64,000 bases of DNA from Burkholderia glumae LMG 2196 = ATCC 33617 (GTDB lineage: Bacteria; Pseudomonadota; Gammaproteobacteria; Burkholderiales; Burkholderiaceae), in assembly GCF_000960995.1 (NCBI RefSeq), contig NZ_CP009435.1, positions 1,488,001-1,552,000 of the forward strand, read 5' to 3'. Below the pieces are notes generated by a model. The model was given only the letters and a program-made list of their open reading frames with translations, was not told the origin of the DNA and searched no databases. Below are positions 11,253 to 21,303 of the stretch, in pieces; position 1 is the stretch's first letter; each line of letters starts with the position of its first letter. A program made the translations under genes and the position numbers.

Positions 11253-12194
11253 ATGGGAACCGAATTTCAGCACCGCACGGTGCTGCTCGACGAAGCGGTC
11301 GACGCGCTCGTGACGCGGCCCGACGGCGTCTATGTCGACGGCACATTCGGTCGCGGCGGCCACAGCCGCGCGGTGCTCGCACGGCTGGCCGAAGGCGGCC
11401 GGCTGATCGCGTTCGACAAGGATCCGCTCGCGATCGCGACGGCGCAGCAGATCGCCGATCCGCGCTTCTCGATCGTGCATGACAGTTTTGCGTCGCTGGG
11501 TGGCGCCCTGGCCGAACGCGGCGTGGCGCGGGTGACGGGGGTGCTGCTGGATCTGGGCGTGTCCTCGCCGCAGATCGACGATCCCGAGCGTGGTTTCAGT
11601 TTTCGCGCGAACGGCCCGCTCGACATGCGGATGGACACGACACGCGGCGAATCGGCGGCCGACTGGCTCGCCCGTGCGTCGCTGCAGGAACTGACGGAGG
11701 TGATACGCGATTATGGGGAAGAACGGTTTGCTTTTCAGATTGCAAAGGCGCTTGTTGCTCGCCGGGAAGAATCCGATCGTCTCGGGCCCCTCGACAGCAC
11801 GGGCGAGCTTGCCCAAATCGTGGGTCACGCCGTCAAGACACGTGAGAAGGGCAAGGATCCGGCAACCCGCACCTTTCAGGCTATACGGATTCACGTCAAT
11901 CAAGAGCTTGCGGACCTGCAGGTCGTTCTAGGGGCTGCATTGTCGTCGTTGGAGCAAGGGGGGCGGCTGGTCGTGATCAGCTTTCATTCGCTCGAGGATC
12001 GAATCGTCAAGCGGTTCCTGCAGACGCACGCCAGTGCGCCGGCGGTCGATCGCCGCCTGCCGATCCGTGCCGTCGATCTGCCGTCGCCGCCGCTCAAGCT
12101 GCTCGGACGCAAATTCCCGAGCGATGCCGAAGTCGACGCCAATCCGCGTGCCCGGTCCGCCGTGATGCGCATCGCGGAGCGCGTCGCGCCATGA
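11253..12194 (+). CDS. rsmH: 16S rRNA (cytosine(1402)-N(4))-methyltransferase
   Basis: This 313-residue SAM-dependent enzyme (formerly MraW) adds the N4-methyl group to C1402 in the ribosomal decoding centre. Visible motifs are YVDGTFGRGGHSRAVL for SAM binding and the conserved C-terminal SFHSLEDRIVKRF. I chose the ATG at 11253 (MGTEFQHRTVLLDEAV), which matches family N-termini and has GGAG nearby; an in-frame GTG at 11235 is possible but less likely. The last four bases overlap ftsL as ATGA. Confidence 0.94.
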   Translation: MGTEFQHRTVLLDEAVDALVTRPDGVYVDGTFGRGGHSRAVLARLAEGGRLIAFDKDPLAIATAQQIADPRFSIVHDSFASLGGALAERGVARVTGVLLDLGVSSPQIDDPERGFSFRANGPLDMRMDTTRGESAADWLARASLQELTEVIRDYGEERFAFQIAKALVARREESDRLGPLDSTGELAQIVGHAVKTREKGKDPATRTFQAIRIHVNQELADLQVVLGAALSSLEQGGRLVVISFHSLEDRIVKRFLQTHASAPAVDRRLPIRAVDLPSPPLKLLGRKFPSDAEVDANPRARSAVMRIAERVAP

Positions 12195-12526
12195 ACCGCC
12201 TCAACATCTTCCTGCTGATCGTCGTCATGGGTTGTGCCTTGTCGGTCGTCAATTCGACCAATCAGCAGCGGCAGATCTTCTTCCAGTTGCAGCGTGCCCA
12301 GTCGCAGGAGCATCAGCTCCAGCAGGACTACGCGCAGCTGCAGTATCAACAGAGCGCGTTGTCGAAGACCTCGCGCATCGAGCAGTTGGCCAACGATTCG
12401 CTGAAGATGCAGCCGATCGCCACCGGCCGCACCCAATACCTGGTGCTGGCGCCGGGCGCCGCCAAGGCCGTCGATGCGCCGCTGCCCACCTCGGCCGCGT
12501 CGGGCTCGAAGGGGAGCGCGCGATGA
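12191..12526 (+). CDS. ftsL: cell division protein FtsL
   Basis: This 111-residue bitopic membrane protein has a short cytoplasmic end, one membrane segment (NIFLLIVVMGCALSVV, residues 5-20) and a periplasmic heptad-like coiled coil rich in Gln and Leu (about residues 25-75). With FtsB and FtsQ it forms the complex that activates FtsW-FtsI. Sequence conservation in this family is low; the call rests on topology, size and its fixed place between rsmH and ftsI. Both ends overlap neighbours by four bases. Confidence 0.9.
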   Translation: MNRLNIFLLIVVMGCALSVVNSTNQQRQIFFQLQRAQSQEHQLQQDYAQLQYQQSALSKTSRIEQLANDSLKMQPIATGRTQYLVLAPGAAKAVDAPLPTSAASGSKGSAR

Positions 12527-14361
12527 AGCCGCGTCAGCCGAACGTCAAGTTCGGGTCGAGTCCCGTGCTGTCCGTGCATTTGCCGATGTGGCGCTCGAAG
12601 CTCGTCGTGTTCATGCTTTTCATGGCGTTCTTCGCGCTGGCCGCGCGCGCGTTCTGGATTCAAGGGCCGGGCAACGCGTTCTACCAGAAGCAGGGCGAAA
12701 GCCGCTACCAGCGCACGCTCGAGCTGCCGGCCACGCGCGGCAAGATTCTCGACCGCAACGGCCTCGTGCTGGCCACGAGCCTGCCGGTGCGCGCGATCTG
12801 GGCGATTCCCGAATCGGTGCCGGACGATCTCGGCGCCGACAAGCTCGATGAACTCGGCAAGCTGCTCGGCATGAGCACGACCGAGCTGCGCCGCAAGCTG
12901 TCCGAGGACAAGAGCTTCGTCTACGTGAAGCGGCAGGTGCCGATCGACGTGGCCGACAAGGTGGCCGCGCTCGACATTCCCGGCATCTACGCGCGCAACG
13001 AATACAAGCGCTTCTACCCGGAAGGGGAGATCACCGCTCACCTGATCGGCTTCACCAACGTCGAGGACGAAGGCCAGGAAGGCGTCGAGCTCGCCGACCA
13101 GAAGCTGCTGGCAGGTGTGCCGGGCAGCCGGCGCGTGATCAAGGACCGGGTGGGCCACATCGTCGAGGATGTGGCCGAGCAGTTGCCGCCGCACGACGGC
13201 ACCGACGTGGACCTGTCGATCGACAGCAAGATCCAGTACATCACCTACGCCAACCTGAAGGCGGCGATCGAGAAGTTCCACGCCAAGGCGGGCGCGGCGA
13301 TGGTGGTGGACGTGCGCACCGGCGAGGTGCTCTCGCTCGTCAATTACCCGACCTACAACCCGAATGACCGTTCGCATCTGACCGGCGAGCAGCTGCGCAA
13401 CCGCGCGCTGACCGACGTGTTCGAGCCGGGTTCGATCATGAAGCCGTTCACGGTGTCGCTCGCGCTCGATTTGCATCGCGTCTCGCCGACCACGCTGGTC
13501 GATACCGGCAACGGCCATTTCACGCTCGATGGCGCGCCGATCACCGACGATGCGGGCTTCGGCGTGCTGACGGTGGGCGGCGTGATCCAGAAGTCGAGCA
13601 ACATCGGCGCGACCAAGATCGCGATGACGATGCGGCCCGAGGAAATGTGGAATATGTATACCAGCCTCGGTCTCGGCCAGGCGCCGAAGGTCGGCTTCCC
13701 CGGCGCGGCGGCGGGGCGCCTGCGGCCGTGGAAGAGCTGGCGCCGGATCGAGCAGGCGACGATGTCCTACGGCTACGGCCTGTCGGTCTCGCTGTTCCAG
13801 CTTGCCCACGCCTACACCGCGATCGCCCATGACGGCGAGCTGATGCCGCTGTCGATCTTCAAGGCCAATGAGGCCCAGCCGCCGCAGGGCCCGCAGGTGT
13901 TCTCGCCCACCACCGCGCGCGAAGTGCGCGAGATGCTCGAGAGCGTGGTGACGAAGAACGGCACCTCGCCCGACGCAGCGGTCCCGGGTTATCGCGTCGG
14001 CGGCAAGAGCGGCACCGCGTACAAGCAGGTCGGCCGCGGCTACGACCACAAGAAGTATCGCGCGTCGTTCGTCGGCATGGCGCCGATGCCGAATCCGCGC
14101 ATCGTGGTGGCCGTGACGGTCGACGAGCCGACGGCTGGCAGCCACTTCGGCGGCCAGGTGTCGGGCCCGGTGTTCTCGACGATCGTCGGCGATACGCTGC
14201 GCGCGCTGAACGTGCCGCCGAACATGCCGGTCAAGCAACTCGTGGTGTCCGACGACGCCGGCCAGGCCCAGCAGGCTGGCGCGCAGAAGCTGGCGGCCAT
14301 GCCGGCCGGCCGCATGACCGTGTCGAGCACGACACACAGCCGCCCGGGGGTGGTTCGATGA
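12523..14361 (+). CDS. ftsI: septal peptidoglycan transpeptidase FtsI (PBP3)
   Basis: This 612-residue class B penicillin-binding protein cross-links septal peptidoglycan. A single N-terminal membrane anchor (KLVVFMLFMAFFALAARA, about residues 26-43) is followed by the dimerisation domain (RGKILDRNG) and the transpeptidase domain. Active-site motifs are SIMK (nucleophile S304), SSN (358-360) and KSGT (495-498). The ATG at 12523 overlaps the ftsL stop; longer upstream readings only extend into ftsL. Confidence 0.95.
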   Translation: MKPRQPNVKFGSSPVLSVHLPMWRSKLVVFMLFMAFFALAARAFWIQGPGNAFYQKQGESRYQRTLELPATRGKILDRNGLVLATSLPVRAIWAIPESVPDDLGADKLDELGKLLGMSTTELRRKLSEDKSFVYVKRQVPIDVADKVAALDIPGIYARNEYKRFYPEGEITAHLIGFTNVEDEGQEGVELADQKLLAGVPGSRRVIKDRVGHIVEDVAEQLPPHDGTDVDLSIDSKIQYITYANLKAAIEKFHAKAGAAMVVDVRTGEVLSLVNYPTYNPNDRSHLTGEQLRNRALTDVFEPGSIMKPFTVSLALDLHRVSPTTLVDTGNGHFTLDGAPITDDAGFGVLTVGGVIQKSSNIGATKIAMTMRPEEMWNMYTSLGLGQAPKVGFPGAAAGRLRPWKSWRRIEQATMSYGYGLSVSLFQLAHAYTAIAHDGELMPLSIFKANEAQPPQGPQVFSPTTAREVREMLESVVTKNGTSPDAAVPGYRVGGKSGTAYKQVGRGYDHKKYRASFVGMAPMPNPRIVVAVTVDEPTAGSHFGGQVSGPVFSTIVGDTLRALNVPPNMPVKQLVVSDDAGQAQQAGAQKLAAMPAGRMTVSSTTHSRPGVVR

Positions 14362-15905
14362 GCGCCTTGCGCAGCTCCCACCCGGCGCAGGCGCGCATCG
14401 CCGCCGCGCTCGCCTGGCTGCGCGAGCACGCGAAACCGGGCGCGCAACTGCATGCCGACACGCGCTCGCTGCGGGCCGGCGACGTGTTTCTGGCCTATGC
14501 CGTGGATGGCGCCGACAATCGCCCGCACCTCGCAAACGCGCTGTCGCGCGGCGCCGCGGCCGTGCTCGTGCAGCCCGAAGGCTATGCCGGGATCGATGCG
14601 CTCGACCCGGCCGTCGCGCTGGCGGTGCCAGGGCTCGACGCGCTGGCGGGCGAGATCGCGAGCGGCTGGTACGGCGATCCGAGCGACGCGATGTTCGTGA
14701 TCGGCGTGACCGGCACCAACGGCAAGACCTCCTGCACGCAATGGATCGCGACGGCGCTTACCGCGCTGCGCCGGCCGTGCGCGGTGATCGGCACGCTCGG
14801 CAGCGGCATGCCGGGCCGGCTCGTGGCTACCGGTTTCACCACGCCCGACGCGCCGCAACTGCAGCGCAGCCTCGCGCAACTGCGCGACGACGGTGCCCAG
14901 GCGGTGGCGATGGAGGTGTCTTCGCACGCGCTGCACCAGGGCCGTGTCAACGGCACCGCCTTCGACGTCGCGGTGTTCACGAACCTGACCCAGGATCATC
15001 TCGACTATCACCGCACCTTCGAGGCCTACGAGGCGGCGAAGGCAAAGCTGTTCGCCTGGCGCGGGCTGCGCCACGCGATCATCAACCGCGACGACGCGGC
15101 GGGAGGGCGGCTGCTCGCCACGCTCGCGGGCCGTGTGCGCACCGTGGCCTACGGCATCGGCGCGCGCGCCGATGCGCCCGAGGCCGACCGCACGCTGATC
15201 GCGAGCGAGGTGCGCGCAACGGCGACCGGCACCGCGTTTCGGCTGACGTCGTCGTGGGGCGATGCCGACCTCGAGGTCGGCACGCTCGGCCTGTTCAACG
15301 TCAGCAACCTGCTGGCCGTGCTCGCCACGCTGCTGGTGGCCGACCTGCCGTTCGACGCGGCACTTGCCGAGATGCGCCGGCTCGAGTCGGTGAACGGGCG
15401 GATGCAGCGGCTCGGCGGCCGGATCGATCACGACGAGCCGCTGGTGGTGGTCGATTACGCGCACACGCCCGACGCGCTCGAAAAGACGCTCGAGGCGCTG
15501 CGGCCGATCGCCGAAGCGCGTGGCGGCGCGCTGGTCTGCATGTTCGGTTGCGGCGGCGATCGCGACACGACCAAGCGTCCGCTGATGGGCGCTATTGCCG
15601 AGCGGCTCGCCGACCGCGTGGTGGTGACGAGCGACAACCCGCGCAGCGAAGCGCCGCTCGCGATCATCGAACAGATCGCGTCCGGCATGCATGCGCCGGA
15701 CGGCGCGCTGCGCATCGAGGATCGCGCCAGCGCGATTCTGCAGGCCGTGCGCGGCGCGGCGCGCGAGGACGTGGTGCTGCTGGCGGGGAAGGGACACGAG
15801 GCCACACAGGAAATCATGGGCAAGAAGCGGCAGTTCTCGGATCAGGATCACGCGCGGCTCGCACTGGCCGCGCGCGCGGCCAGTGCGCAGGGAGGCGGCG
15901 AATGA
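14358..15905 (+). CDS. murE: UDP-MurNAc-L-alanyl-D-glutamate--2,6-diaminopimelate ligase
   Basis: This 515-residue cytoplasmic Mur ligase adds meso-diaminopimelate to UDP-MurNAc-L-Ala-D-Glu with ATP. The P-loop GVTGTNGKTS places the lysine at K123. SSHAL and the DNPR motif (426-429) are present; DNPR is the signature for meso-diaminopimelate rather than lysine, so the wall is of the usual Gram-negative type. Start and stop overlap ftsI and murF by four bases, suggesting translational coupling. Confidence 0.95.
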   Translation: MSALRSSHPAQARIAAALAWLREHAKPGAQLHADTRSLRAGDVFLAYAVDGADNRPHLANALSRGAAAVLVQPEGYAGIDALDPAVALAVPGLDALAGEIASGWYGDPSDAMFVIGVTGTNGKTSCTQWIATALTALRRPCAVIGTLGSGMPGRLVATGFTTPDAPQLQRSLAQLRDDGAQAVAMEVSSHALHQGRVNGTAFDVAVFTNLTQDHLDYHRTFEAYEAAKAKLFAWRGLRHAIINRDDAAGGRLLATLAGRVRTVAYGIGARADAPEADRTLIASEVRATATGTAFRLTSSWGDADLEVGTLGLFNVSNLLAVLATLLVADLPFDAALAEMRRLESVNGRMQRLGGRIDHDEPLVVVDYAHTPDALEKTLEALRPIAEARGGALVCMFGCGGDRDTTKRPLMGAIAERLADRVVVTSDNPRSEAPLAIIEQIASGMHAPDGALRIEDRASAILQAVRGAAREDVVLLAGKGHEATQEIMGKKRQFSDQDHARLALAARAASAQGGGE

Positions 15906-17308
15906 CGATGCTGACGCTGCATGATGCCGCCGCGCTGATTCCGGGCGCCACCGTGATCGGCGACGGCAGCGTCGCGTTCGCGCGCGTGTCCACCGACAGT
16001 CGCACGGTGGGCGAGGGCGACCTGTTCGTCGCGCTGAAGGGCGAGCGCTTCGACGCGCACGACTTCCTGGCCGAGGTCGCCGCGCGCGGCGCGAGCGCGG
16101 CCCTGGTGTCGCGCGCGGGCGTGCTGCCGGGCCTGCCGCAACTGAAGGCGGCCGATACGCGGGTGGCGCTCGGGGCGCTCGCGCACGGCTGGCGGCAGCG
16201 CTTCGACCTGCCGCTCGTCGCCGTCACGGGCAGCAACGGCAAGACCACCGTGAAGGAGATGATCGCGTCGGTGTTCGCGGCCGCGGTCGGCCAGGACGCG
16301 CGGCTTTCCACGGCCGGCAATTTCAACAACGACATCGGTCTGCCATTGACGCTGCTGCGGCTCGCGCCGGCACACCGGCTTGCCGTGATCGAGCTCGGCA
16401 TGAATCACCCGGGCGAGACCGGCACGCTCGCCAGGATCGCCGCGCCGACGATTGCGCTCGTCAATAACGCGCAGCGCGAGCATCAGGAGTTCATGGCGAC
16501 GGTCGAGGCGGTCGCGCTCGAGCACGCATCGGTGATCCACGCGCTCGGGCCGGACGGCGTCGCCGTGTTTCCGGCCGACGACCGGTACGCCGGCATCTGG
16601 CGCGTGGCGGCCACCGGCAACCGGATCGTCGATTTCGCGCTGAACGACGACGGCCGCGCCACGGCGGCCGCGGTAACGGGCACCACGCAGGGCGGCGTGC
16701 TCGCGATCGATACGCCGGCCGGCCGCATCGAGGTGCGGCTGCGCGCGCTCGGCGCGCACAACGCGCGCAACGCGCTGGCGGCCACGGCCGCAGCGCTCGC
16801 GGCAGGCGTCGAGCCCGACGCGATTCGCGCCGGGCTGGAGGCGTTCGAGCCGGTCAAGGGACGCCTGCAGGTCAAGCGCGCCTCGCTCGCGTCGCTGGCC
16901 GGCGCGATGCTGATCGACGACACCTACAACGCCAATCCCGATTCGATGCGCGCCGCAATCGACGTGCTGGCGCAGTGCGCCGCGCCGCGCGTGCTCGTGA
17001 TCGGCGAGATGGGCGAGGTGGGCGACGCAGGTCCGGCGTTCCATCGCGAGATCGGCGCCTACGCGCGCGAGCGCGGCATCGACGCGCTCTACGCGACCGG
17101 CGAGGCCACGCGCGAGGCCTGCGCGGCCTACGGCGCGGCGGCGCGCCATTTCGACGAGGTCGGTGCGCTGGTGGCGGCGCTCGACGCGGCCGGCTACGGT
17201 GCGGCGGCGACGGTACTCGTGAAGGGCTCGCGCTACACCCGCATGGAGCGCGTGGTCGACGCGCTGACGAATCAACCCGCGCCGGGCATCGCGCCCGGCG
17301 CTCACTGA
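15902..17308 (+). CDS. murF: UDP-MurNAc-tripeptide--D-alanyl-D-alanine ligase
   Basis: This 468-residue Mur ligase joins D-Ala-D-Ala (made by Ddl, encoded downstream) to the UDP-MurNAc tripeptide, completing the pentapeptide. The P-loop is TGSNGKTTVKEM with K114; STAGNFNNDIGLPLTLL and the ELGMNHPGE segment are typical of MurF. The ATG at 15902 overlaps the murE stop. mraY follows after 14 bp. Confidence 0.95.
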   Translation: MTMLTLHDAAALIPGATVIGDGSVAFARVSTDSRTVGEGDLFVALKGERFDAHDFLAEVAARGASAALVSRAGVLPGLPQLKAADTRVALGALAHGWRQRFDLPLVAVTGSNGKTTVKEMIASVFAAAVGQDARLSTAGNFNNDIGLPLTLLRLAPAHRLAVIELGMNHPGETGTLARIAAPTIALVNNAQREHQEFMATVEAVALEHASVIHALGPDGVAVFPADDRYAGIWRVAATGNRIVDFALNDDGRATAAAVTGTTQGGVLAIDTPAGRIEVRLRALGAHNARNALAATAAALAAGVEPDAIRAGLEAFEPVKGRLQVKRASLASLAGAMLIDDTYNANPDSMRAAIDVLAQCAAPRVLVIGEMGEVGDAGPAFHREIGAYARERGIDALYATGEATREACAAYGAAARHFDEVGALVAALDAAGYGAAATVLVKGSRYTRMERVVDALTNQPAPGIAPGAH

Positions 17309-17322
17309 GAAGGAAGTCCGCA

Positions 17323-18492
17323 ATGTTGCTGGCGCTGGCGCAATGGCTGCAAGGAGACGCAAGCTTTCTGCGCTTGTTCACGTACCTGACGTTCCGCGCG
17401 GTGATGGCCACCATCACCGCGCTCGGCATCGGACTCGTCTGCGGCCCGTGGGTGATCCGCAAGCTGACCGAGATGAAGGTCGGCCAGGCGGTGCGCAAGG
17501 ACGGCCCGCAGACGCACCTCGTCAAGTCGGGCACGCCCACCATGGGCGGCGTGCTGATCCTGATCGGCATCGCGGTCGCGACGCTGCTGTGGGGTGACCT
17601 GACGAACCGCTTCATCTGGATCGTGATGCTCGTCACGTTCGGCTTCGGCGTGGTCGGCTGGGTCGACGATTACCGCAAGGTGGTCTACAAGGATCCGCGC
17701 GGGATGTCGTCGCGAGAGAAGTATTTCTGGCAGTCGGTGATCGGGCTGTTCGCGGCCGTCTATCTGGCATTCAGCGTGTCAGAGGCGAGCAACGTGCGCG
17801 TGTTCGACCTGTTCATGGCATGGGTGCGCAGCGGCCTGTCGATGGGCCTGCCGGCGCGCGCCGACCTGATGCTGCCGTTCCTGAAGTCGATCAGCTATCC
17901 GCTCGGCGTCTGGGGCTTCATCGCGCTGACCTATTTCGTGATCGTGGGCGCCAGCAACGCCGTCAACCTGACCGACGGCCTCGACGGCCTCGTGATCATG
18001 CCGGTGGTGCTGGTCGGCGCCTCGCTCGGCGTGTTCGCCTACGTGATGGGCAGCTCGGTCTATTCGAAATACCTGCTGTTTCCGCACATTCCCGGCGCGG
18101 GCGAACTGCTGATCTTCTGCTCGGCGATGGGCGGCGCGGGCCTCGCCTTCCTCTGGTACAACACGCACCCCGCGCAGGTGTTCATGGGCGACGTCGGCGC
18201 GCTGGCGCTGGGCGGCGCGCTCGGCACGGTGGCGGTGATCGTGCGGCAGGAAATCGTGCTGTTCATCATGGGCGGGATCTTTGTCGCGGAGACGCTGTCG
18301 GTGATGCTTCAGGTGAGCTGGTTCAAGTACACCAAGCGCCGCTATGGCGAAGGGCGCCGCATCTTCAAGATGGCGCCGCTGCATCACCATTTCGAATTGT
18401 CCGGCTGGAAGGAGACGCAGGTCGTGGTGCGTTTCTGGATCATCACGCTGATGCTCTGCCTGTTCGGGTTGACCACGCTGAAACTGCGGTAA
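17323..18492 (+). CDS. mraY: phospho-N-acetylmuramoyl-pentapeptide-transferase
   Basis: This 389-residue polytopic inner-membrane enzyme transfers phospho-MurNAc-pentapeptide to undecaprenyl phosphate, making lipid I. Catalytic and substrate motifs are visible: VGWVDDYRKV with the Asp pair, NAVNLTDGLDGL, and PLHHHFELSG with the histidine cluster near the C-terminus. About ten membrane segments are expected from the hydrophobic pattern. The start at 17323 follows AGAAGGAAG; an upstream in-frame reading would lie inside murF. Confidence 0.95.
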   Translation: MLLALAQWLQGDASFLRLFTYLTFRAVMATITALGIGLVCGPWVIRKLTEMKVGQAVRKDGPQTHLVKSGTPTMGGVLILIGIAVATLLWGDLTNRFIWIVMLVTFGFGVVGWVDDYRKVVYKDPRGMSSREKYFWQSVIGLFAAVYLAFSVSEASNVRVFDLFMAWVRSGLSMGLPARADLMLPFLKSISYPLGVWGFIALTYFVIVGASNAVNLTDGLDGLVIMPVVLVGASLGVFAYVMGSSVYSKYLLFPHIPGAGELLIFCSAMGGAGLAFLWYNTHPAQVFMGDVGALALGGALGTVAVIVRQEIVLFIMGGIFVAETLSVMLQVSWFKYTKRRYGEGRRIFKMAPLHHHFELSGWKETQVVVRFWIITLMLCLFGLTTLKLR

Positions 18493-18505
18493 AGGGATAG
18501 CAAGG

Positions 18506-20029
18506 ATGTCTGGCGAGATGTTTGGAGATCGGCCGCGGCCGATGGTGCTCGTGCTGGGGCTCGGTGAATCGGGCCTCGCGATCGCGCGTTGGTGCGCGAG
18601 GCACGCGTGCGCGCTGCGCGTCGCGGACACGCGCGAGGCGCCGCCCAATCTCGCCCTGCTGCGCGAGGCCGTGGCCGACGCTGAATTCGTCGGCGGCGCC
18701 TTTACGCCGGCGCTGCTCGACGGCGGCATCGAGATCGTTGCGCTGAGCCCGGGCCTGTCGCCGCTCGAACCGGCGCTGGCGACGCTGCTCGCGGCCGCGC
18801 GCGAACGCGGCATCGCGGTCTGGGGCGAGCTCGAATTCTTCGCGCGCGCGCTGGCCGGGCTCGCCGCGAACGGCTACGCGCCAAAAGTGCTTGCGATCAC
18901 CGGCACCAACGGCAAGACCACCACCACCAGCCTGACCGGCCTGCTTTGCGAACGGGCGGGACGCTCGGTGGCGGTGGCCGGCAACATCAGCCCGGCGATG
19001 CTCGACCGGCTGTCGGCCGCGATCGACGCCGCCGCGCTGCCGCAGGTCTGGGTGCTCGAGCTGTCGAGCTTCCAGCTCGAGACGGCCCAGAGCTTCGCGC
19101 CCGACGCGGCGGCGGTGCTCAATATCACCCAGGATCATCTCGATTGGCACGGCGGCTTCGCTGCCTACGCGGCCGCGAAGGGCCGCATCTTCGGGCCGCG
19201 CACGGTGCGCGTGCTGAATCGCGACGACGCCGAGACGATGAAGTTCATGCCGCCCGCGGCGGCGGCCGACGCACCGCGCGCGATCACGTTCGGCCTGAAC
19301 GAGCCGAGCCGCGAGGGCGACTACGGCCTCGTGCGCGACAGCGGCATCAACTGGCTGGTGGAGGCGGTCGATCGCGACGCCGCCGAGGAGCCGGTTTCGT
19401 CGCGGCGCCGCAAGGCCGGCGCGCCGGCCGCGCCCACGCTCACCGCCAAGCGTCTGATGCCGGCCGACGCGCTGCGCATCCGTGGGCTGCACAACGCGGC
19501 CAACGCGCTGGCCGCCTTCGCGCTGGCGCGCGCGATCGAGCTGCCGAGCGCCGCGCTGCTGCACGGGCTGCGCGAATACCGCGGCGAGGCGCATCGCGTC
19601 GAGCTGATCGCCTCGCTCGACGGTGTCGATTACGTCGACGACAGCAAGGGCACCAACGTCGGCGCGACGGTCGCCGCGCTCGACGGCCTCGCGCAGCGCG
19701 CGGTGCTGATCGCCGGCGGCGATGGCAAGGGCCAGGATTTCTCGCCGCTCGCGGCGCCCGTGGCGCGCTGGTGCCGCGCGGTGATGCTGATCGGCCGCGA
19801 CGCGCCGCGGATTCGCGCGGCGCTGGCCGACAGCGGCGTGCCGCTCGTCGAGCACGCCACGCTCGAGGCCGCCGTGCGCGCCGCGAGCGAGCTGGCCGAA
19901 CCCGGCGACGCGGTGCTGCTGTCGCCGGCCTGCGCGAGCTTCGACATGTTTAGCGATTATGCGCATCGCGCCGCGGTGTTCCGCAGTGCGCTCGAGGACA
20001 TCGCACTCGACAGGGGGACGTCGCTATGA
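18506..20029 (+). CDS. murD: UDP-N-acetylmuramoylalanine--D-glutamate ligase
   Basis: This 507-residue Mur ligase adds D-glutamate to UDP-MurNAc-L-Ala. Domain 1 binds the uridine nucleotide (VLGLGESGLAIARW). The ATP-binding P-loop ITGTNGKTTTTS has its lysine at K137, and NITQDHLDWHGG matches the central domain. Compared with the usual 440-450 residues it is longer, mainly through a basic, Ala/Pro-rich insertion around residues 285-318 that I infer to be a surface loop. The stop overlaps the ftsW start by four bases. Confidence 0.94.
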   Translation: MSGEMFGDRPRPMVLVLGLGESGLAIARWCARHACALRVADTREAPPNLALLREAVADAEFVGGAFTPALLDGGIEIVALSPGLSPLEPALATLLAAARERGIAVWGELEFFARALAGLAANGYAPKVLAITGTNGKTTTTSLTGLLCERAGRSVAVAGNISPAMLDRLSAAIDAAALPQVWVLELSSFQLETAQSFAPDAAAVLNITQDHLDWHGGFAAYAAAKGRIFGPRTVRVLNRDDAETMKFMPPAAAADAPRAITFGLNEPSREGDYGLVRDSGINWLVEAVDRDAAEEPVSSRRRKAGAPAAPTLTAKRLMPADALRIRGLHNAANALAAFALARAIELPSAALLHGLREYRGEAHRVELIASLDGVDYVDDSKGTNVGATVAALDGLAQRAVLIAGGDGKGQDFSPLAAPVARWCRAVMLIGRDAPRIRAALADSGVPLVEHATLEAAVRAASELAEPGDAVLLSPACASFDMFSDYAHRAAVFRSALEDIALDRGTSL

Positions 20030-21303
20030 GCTGGTCCGATCGCTTCGTCTCGCGCTTCATCGGCCAGCGCGAAGGCGGCGGCGCCGTCGCGCGCCCGCCC
20101 GCCCGCACCACGCCGGCCGCGAACGGGTTCGCCCACGGCCTGGGTGGCGTGCGCCCGACGCGCTCGCGGATGCTCGATTTCGACTACTCGCTGATGTGGG
20201 TGGCGATCGCGCTGCTCGGGCTCGGCGTGGTGATGGTCTATTCGGCCTCGATTGCGATGCCCGATTCGCCGAAGTACGCGGCGTATCACGACTACGCGTT
20301 CCTGCTGCGCCACGTGGTATCGCTGACGGTGGCATTCGTCGCCGCCATCGTCGCGTTCCGCGTGCCGATCGCGACCTGGGACAAATACGCGCCGCACCTG
20401 TTCCTGATCGCGCTGGTCGGGCTCGTGATCGTGCTGATTCCGCATGTCGGCAAGGGCGTGAACGGCGCGCGGCGCTGGATTCCGCTCGGCGTCACGAACA
20501 TGCAGCCGTCCGAGATCATGAAGCTCGCGGTGACGATCTACGCCGCGAACTACACGGTGCGCAAGCAGGAGTACATGCACAGCTTCGCCAAGGGCTTCCT
20601 GCCGATGGCGGCCGCGGTCGGCCTGGTCGGCATGCTGCTGCTGCTCGAGCCCGACATGGGGGCATTCATGGTGGTCGCCGCGATCGCGATGGGCGTGCTG
20701 TTCCTGGGGGGCGTGAACGGCAAGCTGTTCGGCGGCCTGGTGGCCACCGCGGTCGGCACCTTCTCGATGCTGGTCTGGCTCTCGCCCTGGCGCCGCGAGC
20801 GGATCTTCGCCTACCTCGATCCGTGGGACGAGCGCTATGCGCAGGGCAAGGCCTACCAGTTGACCCACTCGCTGATCGCGTTCGGCCGCGGCGAGTGGTT
20901 CGGCGTGGGCCTCGGCGGCAGCGTCGAGAAGCTCAACTACCTGCCCGAGGCACATACCGACTTCATCCTCGCCGTGATCGGCGAGGAACTCGGCTTCGTC
21001 GGGGTGCTGGTGGTGATCCTGCTGTTCTACTGGATCGTGCGCCGCGCGTTCGAGATCGGCCGCCAGGCGCTCGCGCTCGACCGCACCTTCGCCGGGCTGA
21101 TGGCCAAGGGCGTCGGCATCTGGTTCGGCGCGCAGGCCTTCATCAACATGGGCGTGAACCTGGGCCTGCTGCCGACCAAGGGCCTGACGCTGCCGCTCGT
21201 CAGCTATGGCGGCTCGGGCATCCTGCTCAACTGCATCTCGCTCGCCGTGCTGCTGCGCGTCGACTACGAGAACCGGGTGCTGATGCGCGGGGGCAAGGTA
21301 TGA
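20026..21303 (+). CDS. ftsW: peptidoglycan glycosyltransferase FtsW
   Basis: This 425-residue SEDS-family polymerase extends glycan strands from lipid II at the septum together with FtsI. About ten membrane segments are apparent after a cytoplasmic tail of about 50 residues. Conserved SEDS features include LEPDMGAFMV, the loop motif EAHTDFILAVIGEELG and the C-terminal KGLTLPLVSYGGSG. The four-base overlaps with murD and murG keep synthesis of the precursor enzymes and the polymerase linked. Confidence 0.95.
   Translation: MSWSDRFVSRFIGQREGGGAVARPPARTTPAANGFAHGLGGVRPTRSRMLDFDYSLMWVAIALLGLGVVMVYSASIAMPDSPKYAAYHDYAFLLRHVVSLTVAFVAAIVAFRVPIATWDKYAPHLFLIALVGLVIVLIPHVGKGVNGARRWIPLGVTNMQPSEIMKLAVTIYAANYTVRKQEYMHSFAKGFLPMAAAVGLVGMLLLLEPDMGAFMVVAAIAMGVLFLGGVNGKLFGGLVATAVGTFSMLVWLSPWRRERIFAYLDPWDERYAQGKAYQLTHSLIAFGRGEWFGVGLGGSVEKLNYLPEAHTDFILAVIGEELGFVGVLVVILLFYWIVRRAFEIGRQALALDRTFAGLMAKGVGIWFGAQAFINMGVNLGLLPTKGLTLPLVSYGGSGILLNCISLAVLLRVDYENRVLMRGGKV

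Noticed and set aside
12346..14535. 729-codon open frame on the minus strand across ftsI
   Set aside because: It is antisense to a clear ftsI gene, rich in Arg/His/Ala as expected from reversed high-GC codons, and has no recognisable domain. Similar antisense frames (for example 56346-58421 under nrdA and 30818-33034 under secA) were rejected for the same reason.
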